From NCBI GenBank assembly GCA_021204285.1, contig JAJPZP010000268.1, forward strand, positions 955 through 8,251: a DNA stretch of 7,297 nucleotides, in the 5' to 3' direction. The position numbers and the translations under genes were made by a program. The stretch's first letter is position 1. Every line of letters starts with the position of its first letter. Of the stretch, positions 1-6,874 are shown one piece after another. The notes under the pieces are model-generated. The model had not been told where the DNA came from and searched no databases. It worked only from the letters and a program-made list of their open reading frames with translations. Source of the stretch: Lachnospiraceae bacterium (GTDB lineage Bacteria > Bacillota > Clostridia > Lachnospirales > Lachnospiraceae).

Positions 1-463
1 TCTCCTCCTCCGTCATCGACGCTCTGATGATCTCAATCTTCTCCTCCGACCAGCGCATCCGGTCGATGGTCAGCCGGTTATAGGCCTCGCTGACCGGCTC
101 CGAATAGCGCATGGAATTGACATTAAGAACCACCACCTTCGGGATCTCATAGTGAAAGGTCTCCTTCAACACGTAATACGACTGCCAGATCAACTGCTGC
201 GGTGTCCCACGCACATAGGCGGTGATCCCTGCCTGCCGATACAGCTCCATCGGGGAAAAATTCGCGTAGACTTCACAGTCTCCGACAAAAATCACCTCAT
301 GGCCTCCCGCCTCCTCGTAGTACTGGGAGATCATACTGCCCTCTTTCAGAGTTTCTGCGTATTTCGGTTCTAAAAGCCTCGTTGCAAAAGCAAACAGCGC
401 CAGAAAAACGGCAAAAACCAGAACGACTGAAATTCCTGTTTTTATCCGTGTATGCTTCTTCAT
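1..463 (-). CDS. SGNH/DltD-like membrane-anchored acyltransferase partner, partial (C-terminus beyond window)
   Basis: Only the first 154 codons are present; the frame is still open at the window edge. Residues about 10-28 form one hydrophobic segment after a basic MKKHTRIK start, so this is an N-in, single-pass membrane anchor with the body outside. After it comes VIFVGDCEVYANFSP (57-71), matching the position of block I of SGNH/DltD/AlgX-like proteins (usually GSS or GDS), then RGTPQQLIWQ (85-94) and PKVVVLNVNS (108-117), the pattern of DltD-like proteins that act with an MBOAT. Cys63 stands where the nucleophilic Ser is expected. The start at 463 is supported by AGGAGG seven bases upstream. 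The gene begins 11 bp after the MBOAT gene, so the two probably form an O-acylation pair for a surface glycan. The Asp/His end of the active site would lie outside the window and cannot be checked. Family assignment is good; substrate is unknown. Confidence 0.8.
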   Translation of the reverse strand, partial: MKKHTRIKTGISVVLVFAVFLALFAFATRLLEPKYAETLKEGSMISQYYEEAGGHEVIFVGDCEVYANFSPMELYRQAGITAYVRGTPQQLIWQSYYVLKETFHYEIPKVVVLNVNSMRYSEPVSEAYNRLTIDRMRWSEEKIEIIRASMTEEE

Positions 464-470
464 CCCGGCT

Positions 471-476
471 CCTCCT
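471..476 (-). promoter_or_regulatory. Shine-Dalgarno site of the SGNH gene, overlapping the MBOAT stop codon
   Basis: A perfect AGGAGG lies seven bases before the ATG at 463. It overlaps the TAG (477-475) that ends the MBOAT frame. This arrangement suggests translational coupling. It also suggests that ribosomes were meant to reach 475, so the upstream TAA at 720-718 should reduce coupling to this gene. Confidence 0.75.
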
Positions 477-720
477 AAAAACTGCTGTAAATAAACTGCT
501 CCGCCTCGAAGCCGATGCCATACATACCAAATACAAGCGCCAGCAGGCCAAGTGCGCCCACAACAGCCAGCCTCGCAGCTGGTGCACTGCCGGTGAACAC
601 ATTTTTAAAACGTTCCTTATTTCCATCGTAAACCCAGAGCAGCACCGTAGCGCCAAGGAATACAATCCAGTCAGCCACTCCAAGACCAAGCGAAAGAATA
701 TTCGTCGCCAGAGCTCCTTA
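475..720 (-). pseudogene. C-terminal segment of the MBOAT gene, separated by an in-frame TAA
   Basis: This is the same reading frame as the MBOAT gene upstream. After the TAA at 720-718 the frame runs 80 more codons without a stop to the TAG at 477-475. It encodes GALATNILSLGLGVADW, a hydrophobic helix (ADWIVFLGATVLLWVYD), a short basic loop, a second hydrophobic helix (about LAVVGALGLLALVFGMYG) and the ending GFEAEQFIYSSF. A final G-x-[GD]-x-x-x-FIYxxF pattern is, from memory of the family, the usual C-terminus of Firmicutes MBOAT proteins. The segment is therefore the missing tail of the same gene and not a separate small protein. A GTG at 678 could be called as a start, but no ribosome binding site stands at a usual distance before it. 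Confidence 0.75.
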
Positions 721-1731
721 ATTGAAAGTCGTGAAGAGTGAGGCGATACTGCCCAGCGCTGTAAAAGTATCCGGCCAGATGAAGAAAGACCAGAGGACGC
801 TGATGACCAGAAAAGTGAGCAGCCGGTTAAAAGCCTTGAATTTTGTACGAAGGCCATTTCCGAGCGCAACAAAAATTCCATTAAACAGTCCCCACAGAAT
901 ATAGTGGAAGCCATGCCAGAAGCCGGATACAAGAAAGGTAACAAGCAGGTTGATGACCTTGCGGAGCTTCCCCTTCCGGTTGCCGCCGAGCGGAATATAG
1001 ATATAATTTCTCAGCCAGTCTCCCAGCGTGATATGCCAACGGCGCCAGAACTCCGCCACCGTCTGGGAGTAGTAGGGCGCATCAAAGTTTTCGCTCAGGC
1101 GAAGCCCCAGCACCTGGGAGACGCCCAGCACAATATCCATGCAGCCCGAGAAATCGGCATAGAGCCGGATCGAGTACAGAATCATCGCGAACAGCGCGTA
1201 GGCGCCTCTGTATTCCTCAGGAGAGGCCGAAATTGTCGACACCACTACGCTTGCCCGGGCGGAAATCACCAGCATTTTGAAAGCGCCCCAGACCATCCGG
1301 ATCGCTCCGGCAGACAATCCGTCCCAGCTGAACTTCCGCTCCGCCAGCGCTGTCTTCATATGGTCAAAGCTCTCAATCGGTCCCTGCACCAGATGCGGGA
1401 AATACGTCAGATAAAGCGCGAAGGTAAGAAAATTCTTTTCCGGCGGATATTTTCCCATCCGGACATCCGCCAGATAAGAAATCATCTGCAGGGTAAAATA
1501 CGACACACCGAGCGGTGCAAGCAGGCTAAGGCCGGTGACCGGCTGCAGTCTCATCAGGATCAGCGGCGCTGCGCTGACCACGATCAGCGGCCAGAACAGC
1601 CAACGATACCTGGGCAGGGCAAGGCCTGCCAGCCAGATAATCAGAGCCGCAGCCAGCAACCAGATAAGACCGGCAAGTCCATAACCGGCATAGATAAGCA
1701 GGCCGGCTAAGAGAATCAGGATCTCTGTCAT
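718..1731 (-). CDS. MBOAT-family membrane O-acyltransferase, cut short by an in-frame TAA
   Basis: The product moves an acyl group, usually acetyl, across the membrane for transfer to an extracellular glycan by an SGNH partner (known role of AlgI/DltB-like proteins). It is polytopic. Family landmarks are visible: PLGVSYFTLQMISYL (73-87), YFPHLVQGPI (110-119), YADFSGCMDI (191-200), EFWRRWHITLGDWLRNYIYI (227-246), and SGFWHG (269-274) with the catalytic His273. The start at 1731 follows AGGAGG with eight bases of spacing; the gene sits 12 bp after the transglutaminase-like gene. The frame stops at 337 residues (TAA 720-718), but MBOAT-like sequence continues in the same frame for 80 codons, giving 418 positions to the natural TAG. 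Even so it is shorter than the roughly 470 residues I expect for the family, mainly at the N-terminus. The short form keeps His273 but loses the last two predicted helices. Whether it is active is unknown. Confidence 0.88.
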   Translation of the reverse strand: MTEILILLAGLLIYAGYGLAGLIWLLAAALIIWLAGLALPRYRWLFWPLIVVSAAPLILMRLQPVTGLSLLAPLGVSYFTLQMISYLADVRMGKYPPEKNFLTFALYLTYFPHLVQGPIESFDHMKTALAERKFSWDGLSAGAIRMVWGAFKMLVISARASVVVSTISASPEEYRGAYALFAMILYSIRLYADFSGCMDIVLGVSQVLGLRLSENFDAPYYSQTVAEFWRRWHITLGDWLRNYIYIPLGGNRKGKLRKVINLLVTFLVSGFWHGFHYILWGLFNGIFVALGNGLRTKFKAFNRLLTFLVISVLWSFFIWPDTFTALGSIASLFTTFN

Positions 1732-1739
1732 CGCACGTC

Positions 1740-1745
1740 CCTCCT
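1740..1745 (-). promoter_or_regulatory. Shine-Dalgarno site of the MBOAT gene, overlapping the upstream stop
   Basis: AGGAGG stands eight bases before the ATG at 1731 and overlaps the TAG (1746-1744) that ends the transglutaminase-like gene. It fixes the MBOAT start and indicates translational coupling between the two genes. Confidence 0.75.
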
Positions 1746-3342
1746 AGTTACAGGCAGGCCACAAAGAGGTGTCCCACGTCCGTCCTCTCAGCGTTGCCAG
1801 CCGCTCTGCGTCATTCATATATTGCTTGCAGGCCTCTCTGATCGAGCCTGCCATGGGAGTGGCATCCAGATGCTTCCATCCGCCGTTCACATAGACGATC
1901 AGCCAGTAGTGCGTTTTATCCGTCGTCCAGATCAACTGGCTGCTGATGCCCTTCTTATCCAGGATCGCCTTTGTACACATCGCGTGTACATAACAGTTTC
2001 CTACTTTGTTGGTAAAACCATACCAGACCGGATCGCTCCCGCCCCAGTCGTGATTGTAGCTGACATATGAGCGGACATAATCTGCGATTCCCTTTGCATC
2101 ACTTCCCAGACCGGCCACAATTGAGGTCACCAGAGCATCCGTATCTGCACTGTCGTGTGAAATTGTAACCTTGCGCTTTGCACTGGCTACATTTCCGGAA
2201 GTGTCAGACGCCGTATAGGTAACATAGTAGGTACCAGCCGAACTGTAATTGACACTGCTGGCATCGTAGGAGACATTGCAGTCTCCGTCAATGGCATCCA
2301 CCGCAGTCACTCCGGACAGATAATCCGGCGCACTGCTGTTCTTTGTAAGACTGATCGTGCTCAGTCCACTGAAAACCGGAGGGACATCATCCGTCTTCAC
2401 GATGAGCGTTGCATCCACAGAGGCCACATTCCCGTAAATGTCCTCCGCCTCGATCGTCACAGTATAGCTTCCCACCTCGGAGGTGTCCGCTTCGCTTGTC
2501 ATACTCAGCTCCACATCCCCGGAAAGGTCTGTCGCAGATACAACAAAATCATCCAGCTCCACTTCGGTTCCTGGGTAAACCGACACGTCCTGCAGCTCCA
2601 CCTCCGGAGCCGTGGTATCCGCCACCGTCACAGTGCATTCGACCGTTTTATATCCGTTGCTGCTGGAGATCACATACTCTCCCACTTCTGATTCATTAAT
2701 CTCATTGACATCCGACTGCTCGATCAGACTCGTCCCAAGATTCGTATTCACCAGAAGATCCTGCTTGGTCAGATGATCACCATATTCCAGCTCGTAAGCC
2801 TCTTTCATCCAGACATAACTGATCGTGCAATCCTGACTGACAGAGTTTCCGCTCGCATCGGTAACCACCACGGTCACATCATAATCTTCACCGCTGCGTA
2901 CACTTCCTGTCGTCTCTGTGAAAGAGACTGTCGTCTCCGAATAATCCTCAACGCTCGAGACAAAGTCTTCCGCATCCGGTTCATAATTCAGTGGTGCCTC
3001 ATACACCTCCAGAAATTCAGCGGTCGGGGCAGTCGTATCCACCACATGCAGTGTGACGGTCTCCTCCTTATTCCTGTATGCCAGGTTCACCGATACATCC
3101 CCTGTCTCGTCAATATTAATCGAAGCCGGATCCGTAACGAAACTGACCAGAGAAGCATCCGCATACTGCGTCATAAATTCCGAAAGCGTCACAGAATCCG
3201 TTCCCAGCTCAATCGTGACGTCCTGGAATTTGGGCTGGACAGAATGCCAGAGCTGATACCCTCCCGCCACCGCCAGGACGAGCACCAGTAAAGCGACAAC
3301 GACGGTTACGGTCTTTCGTCTCTCACTCAGGAATTTTTTCAT
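1744..3342 (-). CDS. Membrane-anchored Ig-like repeat protein with a C-terminal transglutaminase-like domain
   Basis: This 532-residue protein starts MKKFLSERRK and has one hydrophobic segment at about 11-28, so it is a single-pass protein facing outward. Residues about 40-395 hold roughly five Ig-like (bacterial Big/HYR-like) modules. Recurring marks are DTTAP (102-106, 242-246), the variant DDVPPVF (318-324), and D-x-x-GN-x-x-S strands at 162-169, 301-308 and 380-387. The C-terminal domain (about 400-520) is transglutaminase-like: GNCYVHAMC puts Cys450 at the nucleophile, THYW gives His478, and WKHLDATP gives Asp493. Family members cleave or cross-link peptides; substrate is unknown. The start at 3342 has GAGGT eight bases upstream. 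The gene follows the M15 gene after 76 bp and precedes MBOAT by 12 bp. The product is acidic and rich in Ser, Thr and Asp, as expected for a surface protein. No LPxTG sorting signal is seen. Confidence 0.85.
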   Translation of the reverse strand: MKKFLSERRKTVTVVVALLVLVLAVAGGYQLWHSVQPKFQDVTIELGTDSVTLSEFMTQYADASLVSFVTDPASINIDETGDVSVNLAYRNKEETVTLHVVDTTAPTAEFLEVYEAPLNYEPDAEDFVSSVEDYSETTVSFTETTGSVRSGEDYDVTVVVTDASGNSVSQDCTISYVWMKEAYELEYGDHLTKQDLLVNTNLGTSLIEQSDVNEINESEVGEYVISSSNGYKTVECTVTVADTTAPEVELQDVSVYPGTEVELDDFVVSATDLSGDVELSMTSEADTSEVGSYTVTIEAEDIYGNVASVDATLIVKTDDVPPVFSGLSTISLTKNSSAPDYLSGVTAVDAIDGDCNVSYDASSVNYSSAGTYYVTYTASDTSGNVASAKRKVTISHDSADTDALVTSIVAGLGSDAKGIADYVRSYVSYNHDWGGSDPVWYGFTNKVGNCYVHAMCTKAILDKKGISSQLIWTTDKTHYWLIVYVNGGWKHLDATPMAGSIREACKQYMNDAERLATLRGRTWDTSLWPACN

Positions 3343-3374
3343 TTGTCAGTACCTCATTCATAATTTCTATGTAA

Positions 3375-3390
3375 ACGGCTTTTCCGCCGT
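3375..3390 (-). other. Short intergenic hairpin between the M15 and transglutaminase-like genes
   Basis: On the minus strand ACGGC, a GGAAAA loop and GCCGT form a five-base-pair stem followed by TTTAC. It lies in the 76 bp gap, the longest within the five-gene run. The U-rich tail is too short for a convincing terminator. It may be a weak attenuator, an RNA-processing or stability element, or chance. Confidence 0.3.
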
Positions 3391-3418
3391 CTGCATTCGC
3401 CCCTCGTCCTGAACCGGC

Positions 3419-5482
3419 TTACTCGATCAGGTATCCATTACTGTTAAAGTCATATTCCTTACCGGAAATCGTGACCGTGCAATCCGTGTAATAGCTGCCG
3501 TCTGCCAGACGGTATCTGCGGCCATAGACATCCTGTTTCCATCCCTCGATGGTGACCGGCACAGAGGACATGGAATCAACCCTGTCAATGTCGTCATCCT
3601 GGAAATGCCACCACTCTGAGACCAGCGGCGACAGGCCTGCAGCGGTCATGATACTGGCCAGTGTATTCGCATTCGCGTCATTTCTGCCGGTGACCGAATA
3701 CTGGCTCAGGTCATGCATGGAAGTCTGCATCAGCAGTTCTTCGCCAGTCTCAGCATCCTCCAGCGTCAGATCAACGGCAACTCCGACATTGTGCCGGCTC
3801 CTCTTGGCAGCCAGGAAAGAACTCAGATGATACGATGAGCCTCCGTACATGACATCTGCGTAGGTCAGAGAGGACACCGTCTCATTCATGGTTATAGTTC
3901 CGTCCTCGTTCACAATCGTCTCTGTCGTGATCGAGTTCGCCGGCATCTCCAGCTCCGAAAGCAACTTCCCGCTCCAGGTTTCCGTCGGAATCGGCTGGCT
4001 CAACAGACTTGTCGCCATAGAATAAAGCGTCGTGGTGGCAACAGCAGGGCGATAAGATTCATAAATTCGCAGCCGGTATCCCGCAGACAGAGCCATCTGT
4101 GCCGCATCCATAAGTTTATCTGCCACCGGATACATCAGCGGCGTCACAAAGGTTCCATCAGCAAGGTGAATATTCTCAAAGCCCGTCACGACCTCACCTG
4201 ACACGCCCGGGAATTCAAATTCGTGAACTGTGAAGACGGAATCGTAGCTGTTTGTAATATCATAGCTGCACAGGTCGCCCAGATACTCTGTCAGATTGAT
4301 CATGCAGGTGGAGCTGTCAATATACCAGGTCTCACCGTCCACCAGAACGCCAAACATCCCGTCCGCCTCATCAACAACACAGTAAGCCTCCATCGCACTT
4401 ACCGTCCCGCTCACCTGTGTCTTCTCCGAGTCCGTATAGGCCGTCAGAGCCAGCATCGGCCAGACAGTACAGTAGATGGCGGAAGCCTCCGTCTCACAGA
4501 CGATCTCCTCTGAGATGGCAATATAATTGCTCTCAGTCTCTGCTCCCTGACTGTCCTCTGCCACAACCCGGTAAGTATAGGTTGTAAAGGAATCCAGATG
4601 CGGGGTCGTGTAGCTTCGTTCCGCATCCGTCGAGATATAGGCAACATTCACCCAACTGCTACTCTCCTCGTCATACTGCTGCACCACATAACGGCTCCCC
4701 GCCGTCTCATTCCATGTGAAGGTATACACATTGCCGTCCTCATCTTCGACCGCCACCTCCATATCTTTCCCCAGCAGCTGCTGACGGCTGATCGTATAAG
4801 AAGCAGACGCGTATCCGATATAAGAGACATCTTTGCCCGCGCGGGTGTCACACAGAGCAATGGTATACTCCGACTCGGGAAGTGGCAGATCACCGTTCTC
4901 GCCAAAACTGATCTGAACGAAATCTCCATCGACCGTCATTACTTCCTCGGCAATGTTGCCATCCTCCATCAGGCAGACATGGCAGGATGCCCCGTCGGTC
5001 AGCGTATACGTAGCGCTCAGCACATTTGTATCTTCATTAAAATACCAGCTCGCATTTGACAGACCTGAGGAAAGATCCGCGTTTGCCTTCAATATGCTTC
5101 TCGACAAAGTTCCTTCGGTGCGGACGCTCAGCGTGCACTCACCAATATCCGCCGTGATCGGCAACGCACAGCTGTTCGTTTCCACGGTAGCCTGAAAGAC
5201 ATTCCGGCTTCCTTCCTCATCATTCCAGCTGACTTTCACCACATAACTCTCGACGCCCTTTACTGCCGTCCATGTCATAATCATGGAACCGTCCTCCTGC
5301 TCCGCAAGGACGCAGCCATCAGAGGAAACTCCAATCGAGCTTCCCCACAAAAGCCACCAGATCAGACCTACGGCCAACACGAGAGCCAGAGTGGCCGCCA
5401 TGGACAGTAAAGTCGCCCGTATACGTGAAAGTACTCTTTTTTTATGTCGTTTTCCTCTGTAGCCTCTCTTCGGCTGCGGCAT
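3419..5482 (-). CDS. Membrane-anchored multi-domain M15 (VanX/VanY-type) D-Ala peptidase
   Basis: This 687-residue protein has a very basic start (MPQPKRGYRGKRHKKR) and one membrane segment at about 25-46, placing the rest outside the cell. FN3-like stretches are visible at about 60-125 and 250-325 (for example TFTWNETAGSRYVVQQY). An SH3-like region follows at about 335-395. The peptidase has YESYRP (474-479, the M15 arginine motif), SRHNVGVAVD (562-571, zinc ligands His564 and Asp571) and EWWHF (623-627, catalytic Glu623 and zinc ligand His626). The family removes or releases terminal D-Ala from peptidoglycan peptides. About 85 residues separate Arg478 from His564, longer than I recall for VanX, so an insertion is likely. 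The tail (about 647-687, GWKQDVYGRRYRLADGSYY then a G-x-Y-x-F-x-x-x-GYL pattern) resembles a wall- or glucan-binding repeat. The start at 5482 has AGGAGG seven bases upstream. D,D-dipeptidase versus carboxypeptidase activity cannot be decided from sequence alone. Confidence 0.87.
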   Translation of the reverse strand: MPQPKRGYRGKRHKKRVLSRIRATLLSMAATLALVLAVGLIWWLLWGSSIGVSSDGCVLAEQEDGSMIMTWTAVKGVESYVVKVSWNDEEGSRNVFQATVETNSCALPITADIGECTLSVRTEGTLSRSILKANADLSSGLSNASWYFNEDTNVLSATYTLTDGASCHVCLMEDGNIAEEVMTVDGDFVQISFGENGDLPLPESEYTIALCDTRAGKDVSYIGYASASYTISRQQLLGKDMEVAVEDEDGNVYTFTWNETAGSRYVVQQYDEESSSWVNVAYISTDAERSYTTPHLDSFTTYTYRVVAEDSQGAETESNYIAISEEIVCETEASAIYCTVWPMLALTAYTDSEKTQVSGTVSAMEAYCVVDEADGMFGVLVDGETWYIDSSTCMINLTEYLGDLCSYDITNSYDSVFTVHEFEFPGVSGEVVTGFENIHLADGTFVTPLMYPVADKLMDAAQMALSAGYRLRIYESYRPAVATTTLYSMATSLLSQPIPTETWSGKLLSELEMPANSITTETIVNEDGTITMNETVSSLTYADVMYGGSSYHLSSFLAAKRSRHNVGVAVDLTLEDAETGEELLMQTSMHDLSQYSVTGRNDANANTLASIMTAAGLSPLVSEWWHFQDDDIDRVDSMSSVPVTIEGWKQDVYGRRYRLADGSYYTDCTVTISGKEYDFNSNGYLIE

Positions 5483-5489
5483 TTTTCTC

Positions 5490-5495
5490 CCTCCT
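5490..5495 (-). promoter_or_regulatory. Shine-Dalgarno site of the M15 peptidase gene
   Basis: AGGAGG (within AGGAGGGAG) stands seven bases before the ATG at 5482, inside the 27 bp gap after lysA. It fixes the start. I see no promoter or terminator in this gap, which supports cotranscription with lysA. Confidence 0.7.
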
Positions 5496-5509
5496 AATCC
5501 GGCTTCCGA

Positions 5510-6781
5510 TCACCGGATCAGCTTTTTCCCTACTTCAAAACAGTCGAATGTTGCAAAATAATCATTCAGCGTCTCTGCACGACGGATCAGCTGTACCGAA
5601 CCGTCCTCCCGCAGGAGAAGTTCGGCAGAACGCAATTTCCCATTATAATTGTATCCCATCGAGTGACCATGCGCGCCCGCATCATGGATAAAAAGATAAT
5701 CCCCCCTGTCGATCTTCGGCAACGCGCGGTCAACCGCAAATTTGTCACAGTTTTCACAGAGGGAACCTGTCACATCATAGACATGGTCGCAGGGCTCGTC
5801 CTCTTTTCCCAGTACCGTAACATGATGATAAGCTCCATAGATCGCCGGACGCATCAGGTTTGCCGCGCAGGCATCCACCCCGATATACTCCTTGTGTGTG
5901 TGTTTCTCATGGATTGCCTTCGTCACCAGCGCGCCAAATGGACCCATCATATACCGCCCCAGCTCCGTGCATAGAGAAACATCTCCCATACCTGCCGGCA
6001 CAAGAACCTCATCGTAGACTCTGCGCACGCCCTCGCCGATAACGCGGATGTCATTCGGCTCCTGATCCGGCCGATAAGGAATCCCGATACCACCGGACAG
6101 GTTAATGAAACTGATATGCACGCCCGTCTCCTTCTGCAGACGCACCGCCAGCTCAAACAGTACCTGCGCGAGCAGCGGATAATACTCATTCGTCACGGTA
6201 TTGCTCGCAAGGAAAGCATGAATACCGAAATGCTCCACACCCTTTGCCTTCATGATCCGGAAAGCCCGGACCATCTGCTCCTCCGTCATGCCATACTTGG
6301 CGTCTCCGGGATTATCCATAATGCCGTTGCTCATCTTAAAATATCCGCCCGGATTGTAACGGCAGCTCATCGTCTTCGGCAGATAACCGAGCGTCCGCTC
6401 GACCGCTTCGATGTGTGTGATATCATCCAGATTGATGATCCCGCCCAGCTTTTCGCACAGGGCAAACTCCGTAAGCGGCGTGTCATTGGAGGAAAACATG
6501 ATATCATGTCCGTTTATCCCGACTGCGTCTGAGAGAAGCAGCTCCGCTTCCGACGAGCAATCGCTGCCACAACCGTACTCCTTCAGGATCTCCATCAGGA
6601 AAGGATTCGGCGTTGCCTTTACCGCAAAATACTCCTTATAACCCGGATTCCAGGAAAATGCCTCATAGAGATTTTTCACATTTTCACGGATACCCTTCTC
6701 GTCATAAATATGAAAAGGCGTAGGATAGGTCTTTACAATTTCCTCAATCTGCTCTCTGGTCACAAACGGCGTCTTTTTCAT
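5510..6781 (-). CDS. lysA: Diaminopimelate decarboxylase family, PLP-dependent
   Basis: Family members decarboxylate meso-diaminopimelate to L-lysine in the cytoplasm, the last step of lysine synthesis; the fold is the alanine-racemase-like PLP barrel plus a C-terminal beta domain. Visible landmarks are YFAVKATPNP (51-60) with the PLP-binding Lys55, CGSDCSSEAEL (71-81), GIHAF (187-191), NLSGGIGIPY (227-236, the glycine-rich phosphate-binding loop), ELGRYMMGP (273-281), SLCENCDKFAVD (340-351) with the catalytic Cys342, and HGHSMGYNYNG (371-381). Length (423 residues) fits the family. The usual H-x-HIGSQ and EPGR motifs appear here as IHAFLASN and ELGR, so it belongs to a divergent branch and another diamino acid substrate is possible. 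The start at 6781 has AGGAAGGA ten bases upstream. It is first in the five-gene run, directly after the tRNA-Pro terminator, and ends in TGA 27 bp before the M15 gene. Confidence 0.9.
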   Translation of the reverse strand: MKKTPFVTREQIEEIVKTYPTPFHIYDEKGIRENVKNLYEAFSWNPGYKEYFAVKATPNPFLMEILKEYGCGSDCSSEAELLLSDAVGINGHDIMFSSNDTPLTEFALCEKLGGIINLDDITHIEAVERTLGYLPKTMSCRYNPGGYFKMSNGIMDNPGDAKYGMTEEQMVRAFRIMKAKGVEHFGIHAFLASNTVTNEYYPLLAQVLFELAVRLQKETGVHISFINLSGGIGIPYRPDQEPNDIRVIGEGVRRVYDEVLVPAGMGDVSLCTELGRYMMGPFGALVTKAIHEKHTHKEYIGVDACAANLMRPAIYGAYHHVTVLGKEDEPCDHVYDVTGSLCENCDKFAVDRALPKIDRGDYLFIHDAGAHGHSMGYNYNGKLRSAELLLREDGSVQLIRRAETLNDYFATFDCFEVGKKLIR

Positions 6782-6810
6782 CCGTAATCCATCCTTCCTG
6801 TCTCAGTCAA

Positions 6811-6840
6811 GAAAAGGGAGCCTGTAAAAACAGACTCCCT
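6811..6840 (-). terminator. Hairpin terminator after tRNA-Pro, just upstream of lysA
   Basis: On the minus strand AGGGAGTCTG, a TTTTTA loop and CAGGCTCCCT form a ten-base-pair stem with one T-G wobble. It is followed by TTTTCTT. The U-rich tail is found only in the minus direction, so it should end the tRNA transcript. The tail is interrupted by a C, so read-through into lysA is plausible; lysA begins 29 bases after the 3' arm of the hairpin and its first tail bases. Confidence 0.75.
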
Positions 6841-6874
6841 CTCTGGAGCACGCCCTCTGGCAGTCCCTCGAAAG

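Noticed and set aside
475..678. Separate 67-residue small membrane protein starting at GTG 678
   Set aside because: It is in the same frame as the MBOAT gene and matches the expected MBOAT C-terminus, and the GTG lacks a suitably spaced ribosome binding site. It is treated as the tail of the interrupted gene.
297..944. 215-codon open frame on the minus strand
   Set aside because: It overlaps the MBOAT tail and the SGNH start in a different frame. Both of those have clear family motifs and good ribosome binding sites; this frame has neither.
904..1710. 268-codon open frame on the plus strand
   Set aside because: It lies antisense to the well-supported MBOAT gene, its product has no recognisable motif and is rich in Arg, Gln and His as expected of a shadow frame, and no ribosome binding site of note precedes it.
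3549..3830. 93-codon plus-strand open frame
   Set aside because: It is a shadow antisense to the zinc-peptidase domain, Ser- and Arg-rich, with no motif of its own.
3419..5482. Vancomycin resistance gene (vanX or vanY)
   Set aside because: The peptidase motifs fit, but no vanRS, vanH or ligase gene is present and the protein has a large modular stalk. It is better described as an M15 envelope peptidase.
6782..6810. TTGACT before lysA as a -35 box
   Set aside because: At 17 bp downstream the sequence is TTACGG, a poor -10 box that runs into the start codon, so it cannot serve lysA with its ribosome binding site.
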